From Pseudomonas sivasensis (GTDB taxonomy: Bacteria; Pseudomonadota; Gammaproteobacteria; Pseudomonadales; Pseudomonadaceae): a stretch of DNA of 64,000 nt. The DNA lies in contig NZ_JAAOWU010000002.1 in NCBI RefSeq assembly GCF_013778505.1, positions 310,001-374,000 of the forward strand, in the 5' to 3' direction. The notes under the pieces were generated by a model. It did no database searches. It was not told the origin of the DNA and was given only the letters and a program-made list of their open reading frames with translations. Made by a program: the position numbers and the translations under genes. Positions 16,907 to 27,239 of this stretch are shown in pieces. How positions within the stretch are numbered: the first letter of the stretch is position 1; each line of letters starts with the position of its first letter.

Positions 16907-17823
16907 ATCTTGCCCTCCATCTCTTTGGCTTGGCTGCGGTTAAACAGAATGATGGGCACGATCAGGATCGCCAGCATCACTACCGCCAGGGCAGACGCCA
17001 CCGGCCAGTCACGGTTGTTGAAGAACTCTTGCCACAACACTTTACCGATCATCAGGGTTTCCGGGCCGCCCAGCAGTTCCGGAATCACGAACTCGCCCAC
17101 CACCGGGATAAACACCAGCATGCAGCCGGCGATGATGCCGTTCTTGGACAGCGGCACGGTGATTTTCCAGAAGCTGTTGAAGGTGCTCGAACCCAAGTCG
17201 GATGCGGCTTCCAGCAGGCTCTGATCGTGCTTCACCAAGTTGGCGTACAGCGGCAGGATCATGAACGGCAGGTACGAATAGACCACGCCGATGTACACCG
17301 CGATGTTGGTGTTGAGGATCTGCAATGGTTCGTTGATCAGCCCCATGGACATCAGGAAACCATTGAGCAAGCCGTTATTGCTGAGGATGCCCATCCACGC
17401 ATACACGCGGATCAGGATCGCGGTCCAGGTCGGCATCATGATCAGCAGCACCAGCACGGTCTGCATCTCTTTGCGCGCAGTGGCAATGGCATACGCCATC
17501 GGATAGCCGATCAGCAGGCACAGCAGCGTGCTGAAGAACGCCATCTTCAGCGAGCCCAGGTACGCAGCGATATACAGCTCATCACCTGCCAACAAGCTGT
17601 AGTTGGCCAGGTTCAGCACCACTTGCAGCTTTTGCTCAACGTAAGTGTAGATCTCGGTGTACGGCGGGATTGCCACGTCGGCTTCGGCAAAGCTGATTTT
17701 CAGGACGATGAAAAACGGCAGGGCAAAAAACAGGAACAGCCACAGGAACGGAATCCCGATGACCACCTGCTTGCCGCTCGGGACGAGGCGGTTCAAGCGC
17801 CGCTTGAGCTTTTTTGTGTTCAT
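16903..17823 (-). CDS. spuG: Polyamine ABC transporter permease (PotB/PotH type)
   Basis: A 306-aa permease starting at MNTKKLKRRLNRLVPSGKQV; the longer open frame upstream lies inside spuF and is not used. It has an N-terminal membrane helix (IGIPFLWLFLFFALPFFIVL), several more hydrophobic segments, and the EAA-type loop LEAASDLGSSTFNSFWKITV. Four-base overlaps with both spuF upstream and spuH downstream indicate one tightly coupled operon. It acts in the inner membrane with SpuH, powered by SpuF. Confidence 0.93.
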   Translation of the reverse strand: MNTKKLKRRLNRLVPSGKQVVIGIPFLWLFLFFALPFFIVLKISFAEADVAIPPYTEIYTYVEQKLQVVLNLANYSLLAGDELYIAAYLGSLKMAFFSTLLCLLIGYPMAYAIATARKEMQTVLVLLIMMPTWTAILIRVYAWMGILSNNGLLNGFLMSMGLINEPLQILNTNIAVYIGVVYSYLPFMILPLYANLVKHDQSLLEAASDLGSSTFNSFWKITVPLSKNGIIAGCMLVFIPVVGEFVIPELLGGPETLMIGKVLWQEFFNNRDWPVASALAVVMLAILIVPIILFNRSQAKEMEGKI

Positions 17824-18962
17824 GAGCGAAGTACCACGCCGCTGTCGTCTTCCCACCACACGTAAACCTGATCACCCCAGGTCGGCCGCTGACCACGGCG
17901 CTCGGCGTTGGCGACGAAGGACTGCACCAGCTTGCCGCTCGGCAGTTCCACGTAGAACACCGAGTGGCCGCCCAGGTAAGCGATGTCGTGCACCTTGCCG
18001 CTGGACCAGTTGTGCTCGCAGGTCGGCATTTCGGTGGTGACCAGCAGTTTTTCCGGGCGGATGGCGTAGGTCACCGACTTGTCTTCCACCGAGGTGGCGA
18101 TGCCGTAGCCCACGTAGATGTCGCGGTCCAAGTCCGGGCACTTGAGCACGGCGTGGCCTTCGGCGTCGTCCACCACTTGGGTGTCGAAAATATTGACGTT
18201 GCCGATGAACTCGCACACCAGGCGGCTGGTAGGGGTTTCGTAGATATCGATCGGGCTGCCGATCTGTGCGATCCAGCCCAAGTGCATGATTGCGATGCGC
18301 TCGGCCATGGTCATGGCCTCTTCCTGGTCGTGGGTCACCATCACGCAGGTCACGCCGACGCGCTCGATGATCTCCACCAACTCCAGTTGCATCTGCGAAC
18401 GCAGTTTCTTGTCGAGGGCGCCCATGGGCTCATCGAGCAGCAGCAGTTTCGGGCGCTTGGCCAGGGAGCGGGCCAGGGCCACACGCTGACGCTGGCCGCC
18501 GGACAACTGGTGCGGCTTGCGTTTGGCGTACTGGCTCATCTGCACCAGCTTGAGCATTTCGGCTACGCGGGCGTCGACTTCGGCCTTGGGGATCTTGTCC
18601 TGTTGCAGGCCGAAGGCGATGTTCTGCGCCACGGTCATGTGCGGGAACAGGGCATAGGACTGGAACATCATGTTAATCGGCCGCTCGTACGGCGGCATGT
18701 CGGTGATGTCCACACCGTCGAGGTAGATGCGACCCTCGGTCGGGCGTTCGAAACCTGCGAGCATGCGCAGCAGCGTGGATTTGCCCGAACCCGAACCGCC
18801 GAGCAAGGCGAAGATCTCGCCTTTCTTGATTTCCAGGGACACATCGTCCACGGCAATCGTCTCGTCGAACTTCTTCGTGACCCGGTCGATTTTGACCAAC
18901 ACCTTCTTCGGTGTCTGGTCCCCTTCGAGGGCTTTCTTGTAGGCGCCGGAGGCAACTGCCAT
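17820..18962 (-). CDS. spuF: Polyamine ABC transporter ATP-binding protein (PotA/PotG type)
   Basis: A 380-aa ATPase. Walker A is GGSGSGKS (residues 55-62), the signature is LSGGQRQRVALARSLA, Walker B is LLLLDEPMGALD and the switch His lies in VTHDQEEAMT. After the nucleotide-binding domain comes a C-terminal TOBE-type regulatory region (about residues 280-380), as in PotA. The start overlaps nothing upstream; a 67-base gap separates it from spuE. It energises uptake through SpuG/SpuH of polyamines delivered by SpuD or SpuE. Confidence 0.95.
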   Translation of the reverse strand: MAVASGAYKKALEGDQTPKKVLVKIDRVTKKFDETIAVDDVSLEIKKGEIFALLGGSGSGKSTLLRMLAGFERPTEGRIYLDGVDITDMPPYERPINMMFQSYALFPHMTVAQNIAFGLQQDKIPKAEVDARVAEMLKLVQMSQYAKRKPHQLSGGQRQRVALARSLAKRPKLLLLDEPMGALDKKLRSQMQLELVEIIERVGVTCVMVTHDQEEAMTMAERIAIMHLGWIAQIGSPIDIYETPTSRLVCEFIGNVNIFDTQVVDDAEGHAVLKCPDLDRDIYVGYGIATSVEDKSVTYAIRPEKLLVTTEMPTCEHNWSSGKVHDIAYLGGHSVFYVELPSGKLVQSFVANAERRGQRPTWGDQVYVWWEDDSGVVLRS

Positions 18963-19029
18963 TTACGAAACTCCCAGAAAAAAAGAGTGCAGAGCGCCCA
19001 ATACGGACGACCCTTGGATAATTTGAGCC

Positions 19030-20136
<1,107 letters not shown>

Positions 20137-20228
20137 TTAAATAGTTGGGCCTGAAGTTGTTGCCCGGCAACAAAACCGGCGCGCAACTTACCCTCGATAA
20201 ACCGATCCGGCAAAACTTTCTGTCATTT

Positions 20229-20324
20229 AATGTGCGGGAGGTGGTTTACCCCCGATGGCGGTGTGTCAGCTTGCGCATGTGTTTCTGATACAACGCCATC
20301 GGGGGCAAGCCCCCTTCCACAGGT
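20229..20324. repeat. REPIN between spuD and spuE
   Basis: Inverted REP pair inside the spu operon, between the spuD stop and spuE start. The left unit has drifted (GCGGGAGGTGGTTTACCCCC). A transcript crossing it would carry a large hairpin, which could lower spuE-H expression relative to spuD. Confidence 0.92.
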
Positions 20325-20332
20325 TTTAAGGC

Positions 20333-21442
20333 TTACTTGCCCGATTTGATCTTGGTCCAGCTGCGCGTCATTTCACGCTGAGTTGCGGCTGGCAAGTCAG
20401 CAATGGCGTAGAGCTTGGCTTGCACATCGGCTGGCGGGTAGATGCCCGGATCGCTGGTGATGTCTTTGTCGACCAGTGCGGTGGCCTTCTCGTTACCGTT
20501 CGGGAAACGCACGCTGTTGGTGATCGACGCCATGACTTCCGGCTTGAGCAGGTAGTTCATGAACTTGTAAGCGGCGTCGACGTTTTCGGCATCTTTAGGG
20601 ATGGCGACCATGTCGAAGAAGCTACCAGCGCCTTCTTTCGGAATGTCGTAGGCAACTTTCACTTTGCCACCGGCTTCAGCCGCGCGGGATTTAGCCTGCT
20701 GGATGTCACCCGAGTAACCCACGGCCACGCAGATGTTGCCGTTGGCCAGGTCCGAGATGTACTTGGAGGAGTGGAAGTAGCCGATCGAAGGACGGATCTT
20801 CAGGAAGAGCGCTTCGGCTTGCTTGAGGTCCTCTTTCTTCTGGCTGTCGGTCGGCAGGCCCAGGTAATGCAGCGCGATTGGCAGCATTTCGGTCGGCGAA
20901 TCGAGGAAGCTCACGCCGCAGCTTTTGAGCTTGGCGATGTTCTCAGGCTTGAGCAGGATGTCCCACGAGTCGATCTTGTCCACGCCCAGCGCAGCCTTGA
21001 CCTTCTCCGGGTTGTAGCCGATGCCGATCGAACCCCACATGTACGGGAAGGCGTGCTTGTTGTCCGGGTCGCTGACCGACACGGCTTTAAGCAGGGACTT
21101 GTTCAGGTTGCTGTAGTTGGACAGCTTGGACGTGTCCAGCTCCTGGTAGACACCGGCCTTGATCTGCTTGGCGAGGAAGTTGTTCGACGGCACGACGATG
21201 TCGTAACCGGACTTGCCTGCCAGCAACTTGGCTTCCAGGGTTTCGTTGCTGTCAAAAACGTCGTACACCACTTTAATGCCCGACTCTTTTTCAAAGTTGG
21301 CGATGGTGTCCGGTGCAATGTAGTCGGACCAGTTGTAGACGTGCAGCACCTTATCGTCTGCCTGGGCCGCGCCCGCCATTGCGCCCATCAGGGACAAGGC
21401 GAGGAGGGTCTTGCCAGCGTTCTTCAAACCTAATGCCTTCAT
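20333..21442 (-). CDS. spuD: Periplasmic polyamine-binding protein (PotF family, putrescine-type by position)
   Basis: A 369-aa paralogue of the downstream spuE product, with the same landmarks ([53 protein letters not shown]). The start at 21442 ([20 protein letters not shown]) gives a typical signal peptide with cleavage after AQA; the frame runs on to 21559 but without a signal. It is the first of two tandem binding proteins, the position of putrescine-preferring SpuD in P. aeruginosa. It lies downstream of spuC on the same strand, separated by about 166 bases. Confidence 0.92.
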   Translation of the reverse strand: MKALGLKNAGKTLLALSLMGAMAGAAQADDKVLHVYNWSDYIAPDTIANFEKESGIKVVYDVFDSNETLEAKLLAGKSGYDIVVPSNNFLAKQIKAGVYQELDTSKLSNYSNLNKSLLKAVSVSDPDNKHAFPYMWGSIGIGYNPEKVKAALGVDKIDSWDILLKPENIAKLKSCGVSFLDSPTEMLPIALHYLGLPTDSQKKEDLKQAEALFLKIRPSIGYFHSSKYISDLANGNICVAVGYSGDIQQAKSRAAEAGGKVKVAYDIPKEGAGSFFDMVAIPKDAENVDAAYKFMNYLLKPEVMASITNSVRFPNGNEKATALVDKDITSDPGIYPPADVQAKLYAIADLPAATQREMTRSWTKIKSGK

Positions 21443-21608
21443 TTGGTGATGCTCCAATTTTTCTTTTTTGGGCCACGTTTTTTCATGTTCTGCGGCCCTT
21501 CCAGAGGGCAACAAAACAGGGCGACAGTCTGGCAAGTTCAGGGGCGGGCTTTCAACCAAAGCCCCTACATTTATAACTGCCCAGTGCTCTGCGCACTGAG
21601 CCTAGCAC

Positions 21609-22973
21609 TTAGCCCTGCAATGCCGCCAAAGTCAGATCCAGGCACTTGCGCGCCTTGGTCACCAACTCGTCGATCTCAGCCTTGCTGATCACCAGTGGCG
21701 GGGAAATGATCATGGTGTCGCCCACGGCGCGCATGATCAGGCCATTGTTGAAACAGAAGTTGCGGCAAATCATGCCCACGCCTTTGCCTTCATAACGCTT
21801 GCGCGTGGCCTTGTCCTGCACCAGCTCAATGGCGCCCAACAGACCCACTCCGCGAACTTCGCCCACCAACGGGTGATCATTGAGCTCGCGCAGACGACGC
21901 TGCAAATAGGGTGCCGTTTCGCTGTTGACCTGCTCGATGATTTTTTCATCACGCATGATGCGGATGTTTTCCAGGGCCACCGCTGCGGCCACCGGGTGAC
22001 CGGAGTAGGTAAACCCGTGGTTGAAATCACCGCCTTCGTTCAGCACCTCGACCACTTCGTCGCGCACGATCAGGCCGCCCATAGGGATGTAACCCGAGGT
22101 CAGGCCCTTGGCGATGGTCATCATGTCTGGCTTGAGGTCGTAGAAATCGCTACCGAACCACTCACCGGTACGGCCAAACCCGCAGATTACTTCGTCGGCC
22201 ACAAACAAGATGTCGTATTTAGCGAGGATTTCCTTGATGCGCGGCCAGTAAGTGGCGGGCGGGACGATCACGCCACCGGCACCCTGGATCGGCTCGGCAA
22301 TAAAGGCACCGACGGTGTCCACGCCCAATTCGAGGATCTTCTCTTCCAACTGGTTGGCGGCCCAGATCCCGAACTCTTCGGGGCTCATGTCGCTACCTTC
22401 ACCGAACCAGTACGGCTGGGCGATGTGGGTGATGCCCGGGATCGGCAAGTCGCCCTGTTCGTGCATATAAGTCATGCCACCCAGGCTCGCGCCGGCCACG
22501 GTGGAGCCGTGGTAGCCGTTCTTGCGGCTGATGATGGTTTTCTTGTTCGGCTGGCCTTTGATCGCCCAGTAGTGGCGGACCATGCGCAACATGGTGTCGT
22601 TGCCTTCGGAGCCGGAACCGGTGAAGAACACGTGGTTCATGCCGGCGGGTGCGATGTCGGAAATGGCCTTGGCCAGCTCCAGCACCGGCGGGTGAGCGGT
22701 CTGGAAGAACAGGTTGTAGTACGGCAGTTCTTTCATTTGCTTGGCGGCGGCGTCAGCCAGTTCATCGCGACCATAACCGATCGCCACGCACCACAGGCCG
22801 GCCATGCCGTCGAGGATCTTGTTGCCTTCGCTGTCCCACAGGTAAACGCCGTGGGCTTTGGTGATAATCCGTGGGCCTTTCTCTTTCAATTGCTTGAAGT
22901 CGCTGAACGGCGCCAGGTGGTGATCGTTGCTCAAGGCTTGCCATTCACGGGTTTGCGGGTTGTTGCTGGACAT
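21609..22973 (-). CDS. spuC: Putrescine aminotransferase (class III, PLP)
   Basis: A 454-aa class III omega-aminotransferase. The PLP site is seen as FVADEVICGFGRTGEWFGS with the Schiff-base lysine in MMTIAKGLTSGY (Lys289); GSGSEGNDTMLRMVRHYW binds the cofactor phosphate. SpuC in P. aeruginosa uses pyruvate to convert putrescine to 4-aminobutyraldehyde. AGGAG lies six bases before the ATG. It follows spuB in the same leftward unit, combining transamination with the gamma-glutamylation route of putrescine use. Confidence 0.93.
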   Translation of the reverse strand: MSSNNPQTREWQALSNDHHLAPFSDFKQLKEKGPRIITKAHGVYLWDSEGNKILDGMAGLWCVAIGYGRDELADAAAKQMKELPYYNLFFQTAHPPVLELAKAISDIAPAGMNHVFFTGSGSEGNDTMLRMVRHYWAIKGQPNKKTIISRKNGYHGSTVAGASLGGMTYMHEQGDLPIPGITHIAQPYWFGEGSDMSPEEFGIWAANQLEEKILELGVDTVGAFIAEPIQGAGGVIVPPATYWPRIKEILAKYDILFVADEVICGFGRTGEWFGSDFYDLKPDMMTIAKGLTSGYIPMGGLIVRDEVVEVLNEGGDFNHGFTYSGHPVAAAVALENIRIMRDEKIIEQVNSETAPYLQRRLRELNDHPLVGEVRGVGLLGAIELVQDKATRKRYEGKGVGMICRNFCFNNGLIMRAVGDTMIISPPLVISKAEIDELVTKARKCLDLTLAALQG

Positions 22974-23031
22974 ACCAATCTCCTAGACTTTTCAGTTAAG
23001 GGCGCGCGGGTTACCCCGTGCGCCCGGCGCA

Positions 23032-24390
23032 TCAGACGGCGAAGAGCAGGAATTCCCGCTCCCACGAACTGATCACGCGCTTGAAGTTTTCATGCTCGGC
23101 CCGCTTGACCGCGACGTAGCCTGTGATGAATTTCTGACCCAGGTATTTCTCGATGGTCTTGCTGTTTTCCATGCGTTCCAGGGCGTCTTCGATGGTCAAC
23201 GGCAGACGCAGGTTGCGTCGTTCGTAACCACGACCTACCACCGGTGCGCTCGGGTTATGGCCTTCGACCATGCCGATGTAGCCGCACAGCAAACTGGCGG
23301 CAATCGCCAGATAAGGGTTGGCGTCGGCCCCCGGCAGGCGGTTTTCTACGCGGCGGTTCTGCGGGCCGGCATCCGGTACGCGCAGGCCGACGGTGCGGTT
23401 TTCTTCGCCCCATTCCACGTTGACCGGCGCCGAGGTGTCGGGCAGGAAACGGCGGAACGAGTTCACGTTGGGAGCAAACAGCGGCAGCAATTCAGGGATG
23501 AATTTCTGCAGGCCGCCAATGTGGTTGAGGAAGAGCTGGCTCATGCTCCCGTCTTCATTGGAGAAGACGTTCTTGCCAGTCGCGATGTCGATGATGCTCT
23601 GGTGCAGGTGCATCGCGCTGCCGGGCTCGCCGGTCATCGGCTTGGCCATAAAGGTGGCCGCCACGTTGTGCTTGAGCGCTGCTTCACGCATCGTGCGTTT
23701 GAACACTAGGATCTGGTCAGCCAGGGACAGCGCATCGCCGTGACGGAAATTGATTTCCATCTGCGCGGTACCGTCTTCGTGGATCAGCGTGTCGAGGTCC
23801 AGCTCTTGCAGTTCGCACCAGTCGTAGACGTCTTCGAACAGCGGGTCGAATTCGTTGGCGGCTTCTATAGAGAAGGACTGACGACCGGTCTCCGGGCGCC
23901 CGGAACGGCCAATCGGCGGTTGCAGCGGGAAGTCAGGGTCTTCGCAGCGTTTGGTCAGGTAGAACTCCATCTCCGGCGCCACGATGGGCTGCCAGCCTTT
24001 GTCGGCGTAGAGCTTGAGGACTTTCTTGAGCACGTTGCGCGGCGACAGCTCGATCGGGTTGCCTTGCTTGTCGTAGGTATCGTGGATCACCTGGGCGGTG
24101 GGCTCGATGGCCCAAGGCACCAGGAATACCGCGTTCTGGTCGGGGCGGCAGATCATGTCGATATCGGCCGGGTCGAGCAATTCGTAATAGATGTCGTCTT
24201 CGACATAGTCGCCGGTCACGGTCTGGAGCAGAACGCTCTCGGGCAGGCGCATGCCTTTTTCGGCGATGAACTTGTTGGTCGGCGAGATCTTGCCCCGGGT
24301 GATGCCGGTGAGGTCGCCAATCATGCATTCGACTTCTGTGATCTTGTGGTCTTTCAACCAATCGGTGAGCTGGTCGAGGTTGTTACTCAT
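23032..24390 (-). CDS. spuB: Gamma-glutamylpolyamine synthetase (glutamine synthetase fold)
   Basis: A 452-aa glutamine-synthetase-like ligase that joins glutamate to a polyamine using ATP. Family features are IGDLTGITRGKISPT near the N-terminus, EMEFYL, the ammonia/amine-site region AQMEINFRHGDALSLADQ, MAKPMTGEPGSAMHLHQSI and NRRVENRLPGADANPYLAIA. The start at 24390 (MSNNLDQLTD) has GAGG six bases upstream; a start 11 codons earlier is less likely. It heads the leftward spu genes and is divergent from spuI, a related ligase. No spuA (gamma-glutamyl-GABA hydrolase) lies upstream. Confidence 0.92.
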   Translation of the reverse strand: MSNNLDQLTDWLKDHKITEVECMIGDLTGITRGKISPTNKFIAEKGMRLPESVLLQTVTGDYVEDDIYYELLDPADIDMICRPDQNAVFLVPWAIEPTAQVIHDTYDKQGNPIELSPRNVLKKVLKLYADKGWQPIVAPEMEFYLTKRCEDPDFPLQPPIGRSGRPETGRQSFSIEAANEFDPLFEDVYDWCELQELDLDTLIHEDGTAQMEINFRHGDALSLADQILVFKRTMREAALKHNVAATFMAKPMTGEPGSAMHLHQSIIDIATGKNVFSNEDGSMSQLFLNHIGGLQKFIPELLPLFAPNVNSFRRFLPDTSAPVNVEWGEENRTVGLRVPDAGPQNRRVENRLPGADANPYLAIAASLLCGYIGMVEGHNPSAPVVGRGYERRNLRLPLTIEDALERMENSKTIEKYLGQKFITGYVAVKRAEHENFKRVISSWEREFLLFAV

Positions 24391-24470
24391 AAATGCCTCT
24401 GGGCTGGGTTTCCTGGCATCCATTAAAGGCCAGGCGTTGGTTGACGCAGCATCCGCGTCGTTTTGTTCAT

Positions 24471-24710
24471 TCAGGGTAGGAGCTTACCTGCCATTTGCTG
24501 CAGCGTTGCATTCCTCACGCCAAAGTCGTGCAGAATCATGATCGGTTCCGTGGACGGGAGCCGGTCAGAGGCAGTTGAGGTGGCAAAGAAGAGGTCGGAC
24601 TGGCCGTCAAGAATATTGGCCGGTGCAGGGACATTCACGCGGGGCGAACGAACTGCGGACAACGCCTGGCTGGAGCAGGCAGAGACGCCGAGCGGCGGCA
24701 GGTGAAACAT
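24471..24710 (-). CDS. Possible small protein upstream of spuB
   Basis: A 79-aa open frame on the spuB strand ends about 80 bases before spuB. It starts MFHLPPLGVSACSSQALSAV, has GGGG six bases before the ATG, and its second half (NILDGQSDLFFATSTASDRL, MILHDFGVRNATLQQMAGKL) looks protein-like rather than random. I recognise no domain, and it is not SpuA. It could be a small gene, a leader ORF or chance. The rest of the 598-bp spuB-spuI gap is AT-rich and holds the divergent promoters. Confidence 0.33.
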   Translation of the reverse strand: MFHLPPLGVSACSSQALSAVRSPRVNVPAPANILDGQSDLFFATSTASDRLPSTEPIMILHDFGVRNATLQQMAGKLLP

Positions 24711-24930
24711 GAAGCACCCCGGTATTATTGCTGTTATGGGTTTGAATCGAGCTTAGCCTTGTTCATTTTTTTACACAACACCCCCGTAAAAAATACAACA
24801 CGGCCCGCTCAAGCCTGCGAGTCCCAAGCGAATCAAATGCAAAAAACCGCCCCAAAAAGCCCCAAAAATGCCTTCACGGCGCTTTTTTAGGGCAAAAAAG
24901 GCCTCGCTTGACTTCGGCATGCCGTTCGGG

Positions 24931-24959
24931 TTGACTGAAACCAGAAAAGATCAATGATT
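24931..24959 (+). promoter_or_regulatory. Candidate spuI promoter
   Basis: TTGACT at 24931, then 17 bases, then ATGATT at 24954, about 30 bases before the spuI start. The -35 is good and the -10 weak. It is the best sigma70-like pair I can find in this AT-rich stretch. Confidence 0.35.
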
Positions 24960-24988
24960 GATATTTTTAACAACAAAGGTGTTGCATC

Positions 24989-26365
24989 ATGTCGGTACCC
25001 CCGCGTGCCGTTCAGCTTAACGAAGCGAACGCGTTCCTTAAGGATCATCCTGAGGTTCTGTACGTAGACCTTCTAATTGCGGATATGAATGGTGTGGTGC
25101 GCGGTAAGCGCATCGAACGCACCAGCCTCCACAAGGTTTACGAGAAGGGCATTAACCTGCCTGCCTCTTTATTTGCCCTGGATATCAACGGCTCGACGGT
25201 GGAAAGCACCGGCCTGGGTCTGGACATCGGTGATGCTGACCGAATCTGTTATCCAATCCCCGACACCCTGTGCAATGAACCTTGGCAAAAGCGCCCTACC
25301 GCGCAATTGCTGATGACCATGCACGAACTTGAAGGTGAACCTTTCTTCGCCGATCCACGCGAAGTGCTCCGCCAAGTTGTAAGCAAATTTGACGACCTCG
25401 GTCTGACCATCTGCGCTGCCTTCGAGCTTGAGTTCTACCTGATCGACCAGGAGAACGTGAACGGCCGCCCGCAACCGCCCCGCTCGCCGATCTCCGGCAA
25501 ACGCCCGCACTCGACACAGGTCTACCTGATCGACGACCTCGACGAATACGTCGACTGCCTCCAGGACATCCTGGAAGGTGCCAAAGAGCAAGGTATCCCG
25601 GCTGACGCCATCGTCAAGGAAAGTGCCCCGGCGCAGTTCGAAGTGAACCTGCACCACGTCGCCGACCCGATCAAAGCGTGCGATTACGCTGTACTGCTCA
25701 AGCGCTTGATCAAGAACATCGCCTACGACCATGAGATGGACACCACCTTCATGGCCAAGCCTTACCCAGGCCAGGCAGGCAACGGGCTGCACGTACACAT
25801 TTCGATTCTGGACAAAGACGGCAAGAACATCTTTGCCAGCGAGGATCCCGAGCAGAACGCCGCATTGCGTCACGCGATCGGCGGTGTGCTGGAGACCCTA
25901 CCCGCCCAAATGGCGTTCCTGTGCCCTAACGTTAACTCCTACCGTCGTTTCGGCGCACAGTTCTACGTGCCGAACTCGCCGTGCTGGGGCCTGGATAACC
26001 GCACCGTGGCGATTCGCGTACCGACCGGCTCGTCCGACGCCGTACGTATCGAGCACCGTGTAGCCGGCGCCGACGCCAACCCTTACCTGTTGATGGCTTC
26101 GGTCCTGGCAGGCGTGCACCACGGTCTGACCAACAAGATCGAACCGGGCGCACCCGTGGAAGGCAACAGCTACGAGCAGAACGAGCAGAGCCTGCCGAAC
26201 AACCTGCGCGATGCCCTGCGCGAGTTGGACGACAGCGAGGTGATGGCCAAGTACATCGACCCTAAATACATCGATATCTTCGTCGCCTGTAAGGAAAGTG
26301 AGCTGGAAGAGTTCGAACACTCCATCTCCGACCTTGAGTACAACTGGTACCTGCATACCGTCTAA
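24989..26365 (+). CDS. spuI: Glutamate-putrescine ligase-like glutamine synthetase family protein
   Basis: A 458-aa paralogue of SpuB, transcribed in the opposite direction. Motifs include IADMNGVVRGKRIERTSL, AAFELEFYLID, APAQFEVNLHHVADPIKACD, MAKPYPGQAGNGLHVHISI and IEHRVAGADANPYLLMASV. In P. aeruginosa SpuI starts the gamma-glutamylation route for putrescine and diamines; divergent spu operons are the known layout. AAAGG is nine bases before the ATG. A very clear terminator follows the stop. Exact amine preference of SpuB versus SpuI is not readable. Confidence 0.92.
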   Translation: MSVPPRAVQLNEANAFLKDHPEVLYVDLLIADMNGVVRGKRIERTSLHKVYEKGINLPASLFALDINGSTVESTGLGLDIGDADRICYPIPDTLCNEPWQKRPTAQLLMTMHELEGEPFFADPREVLRQVVSKFDDLGLTICAAFELEFYLIDQENVNGRPQPPRSPISGKRPHSTQVYLIDDLDEYVDCLQDILEGAKEQGIPADAIVKESAPAQFEVNLHHVADPIKACDYAVLLKRLIKNIAYDHEMDTTFMAKPYPGQAGNGLHVHISILDKDGKNIFASEDPEQNAALRHAIGGVLETLPAQMAFLCPNVNSYRRFGAQFYVPNSPCWGLDNRTVAIRVPTGSSDAVRIEHRVAGADANPYLLMASVLAGVHHGLTNKIEPGAPVEGNSYEQNEQSLPNNLRDALRELDDSEVMAKYIDPKYIDIFVACKESELEEFEHSISDLEYNWYLHTV

Positions 26366-26387
26366 ACGACGGCTGCAGAAAAAAGAG

Positions 26388-26421
26388 CGCCGCAGACCTT
26401 ATGGTCTGCGGCGTTTTTTTT
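26388..26421 (+). terminator. Intrinsic terminator of spuI
   Basis: A perfect 11-bp stem (CGCCGCAGACC / GGTCTGCGGCG) with a four-base loop is followed by eight T, 22 bases after the spuI stop. Confidence 0.95.
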
Positions 26422-26450
26422 GGGTTTCTTCCAGAAGACCGAGCCAGCCT

Positions 26451-26526
26451 CATCGGGGGCAAGCCCCCTCCCACATTTGAATGTTCACAGATCAAAGTGT
26501 GGGAGGCGGCTTGCTCCCGATGGCGG
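26451..26526. repeat. REP doublet, tail-to-tail arrangement, left of tetR gene
   Basis: Two REPs face outward, the reverse of the usual REPIN arrangement, separated by a short spacer (TTTGAATGTTCACAGATCAA). A matching doublet in the opposite orientation lies at 27240-27335. Confidence 0.9.
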
Positions 26527-26585
26527 CCTGGAAGACAACACAGACTCCTACTCATACAATGCCCGCTGCCTTGTAGGAGACTTCC

Positions 26586-27215
26586 ATGACCACCCGCCCC
26601 GCCGCCCCTCGCAAACCCCGCGCACGCAGCCAGGCGCGGATCGACGCGATTCTCGACGCCGCCCGCACCTTGCTGGCCGCCGAAGGCGTGGCCGGCCTGT
26701 CGATCTACAGCGTGGCCGAGCGCGCGCAGATTCCGCCGTCGTCGGTGTATCACTTTTTCGCCAGTGTGCCCGCGTTGCTGGAAGCATTAACCGCTGACGT
26801 CCACGCAGCATTCCGCGCGGCCATCCAGGCCCCCATCGACCATGACTCACTCAAGCACTGGCGGGACCTGTCCTACGTGGTCGAGCAGCGCATGCTCACC
26901 ATCTACAGCAACGACGCCGCCGCGCGCCAATTGATCCTGGCCCAGCACGGGCTGACCGAAGTAACCCAGGCGGATCGTCAGCATGATCTGGAATTAGGGG
27001 ATTTGATGCTGGCGGTGTTCAGCCGTCACTTCGAAGTGCCGACCTTGCCGACTGATGTGGATGTGTTTGCGCTGGCGTTGGAACTGAGTGATCGCGTCTA
27101 CGCGCGCTCGGTGCATCAGCATGGGCTGATTACGCCGCGGATGGCCGAGGAAGGGATGCGTGTGTTTGATGCGTATGTGGGGCTGTATTTACCGGCGTAT
27201 CTGCCTAAGCGCTGA
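26586..27215 (+). CDS. TetR/AcrR family transcriptional regulator
   Basis: A 209-aa regulator with an N-terminal TetR helix-turn-helix (RIDAILDAARTLLAAEGVAG, YSVAERAQIPPSSVYHFF) and a ligand-binding C-terminal domain of no recognised subtype. AGGAG is correctly placed before the ATG. It stands alone between spuI and the ssu genes. It may be a polyamine, sulfonate or unrelated regulator; nothing in the sequence decides. REP doublets with inverted matching spacers bracket it on both sides. Confidence 0.9.
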   Translation: MTTRPAAPRKPRARSQARIDAILDAARTLLAAEGVAGLSIYSVAERAQIPPSSVYHFFASVPALLEALTADVHAAFRAAIQAPIDHDSLKHWRDLSYVVEQRMLTIYSNDAAARQLILAQHGLTEVTQADRQHDLELGDLMLAVFSRHFEVPTLPTDVDVFALALELSDRVYARSVHQHGLITPRMAEEGMRVFDAYVGLYLPAYLPKR

Positions 27216-27239
27216 ACCCTGGGTTGGCTGGGCGGGCCT

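Noticed and set aside
21873..23072. 399-codon plus-strand frame opposite spuC
   Set aside because: Shadow of spuC; no motif and no start signal.
26586..27215. TetR gene as AguR, the agmatine regulator next to P. aeruginosa spu
   Set aside because: No aguA or aguB lies beside it, and sequence alone does not identify the ligand.
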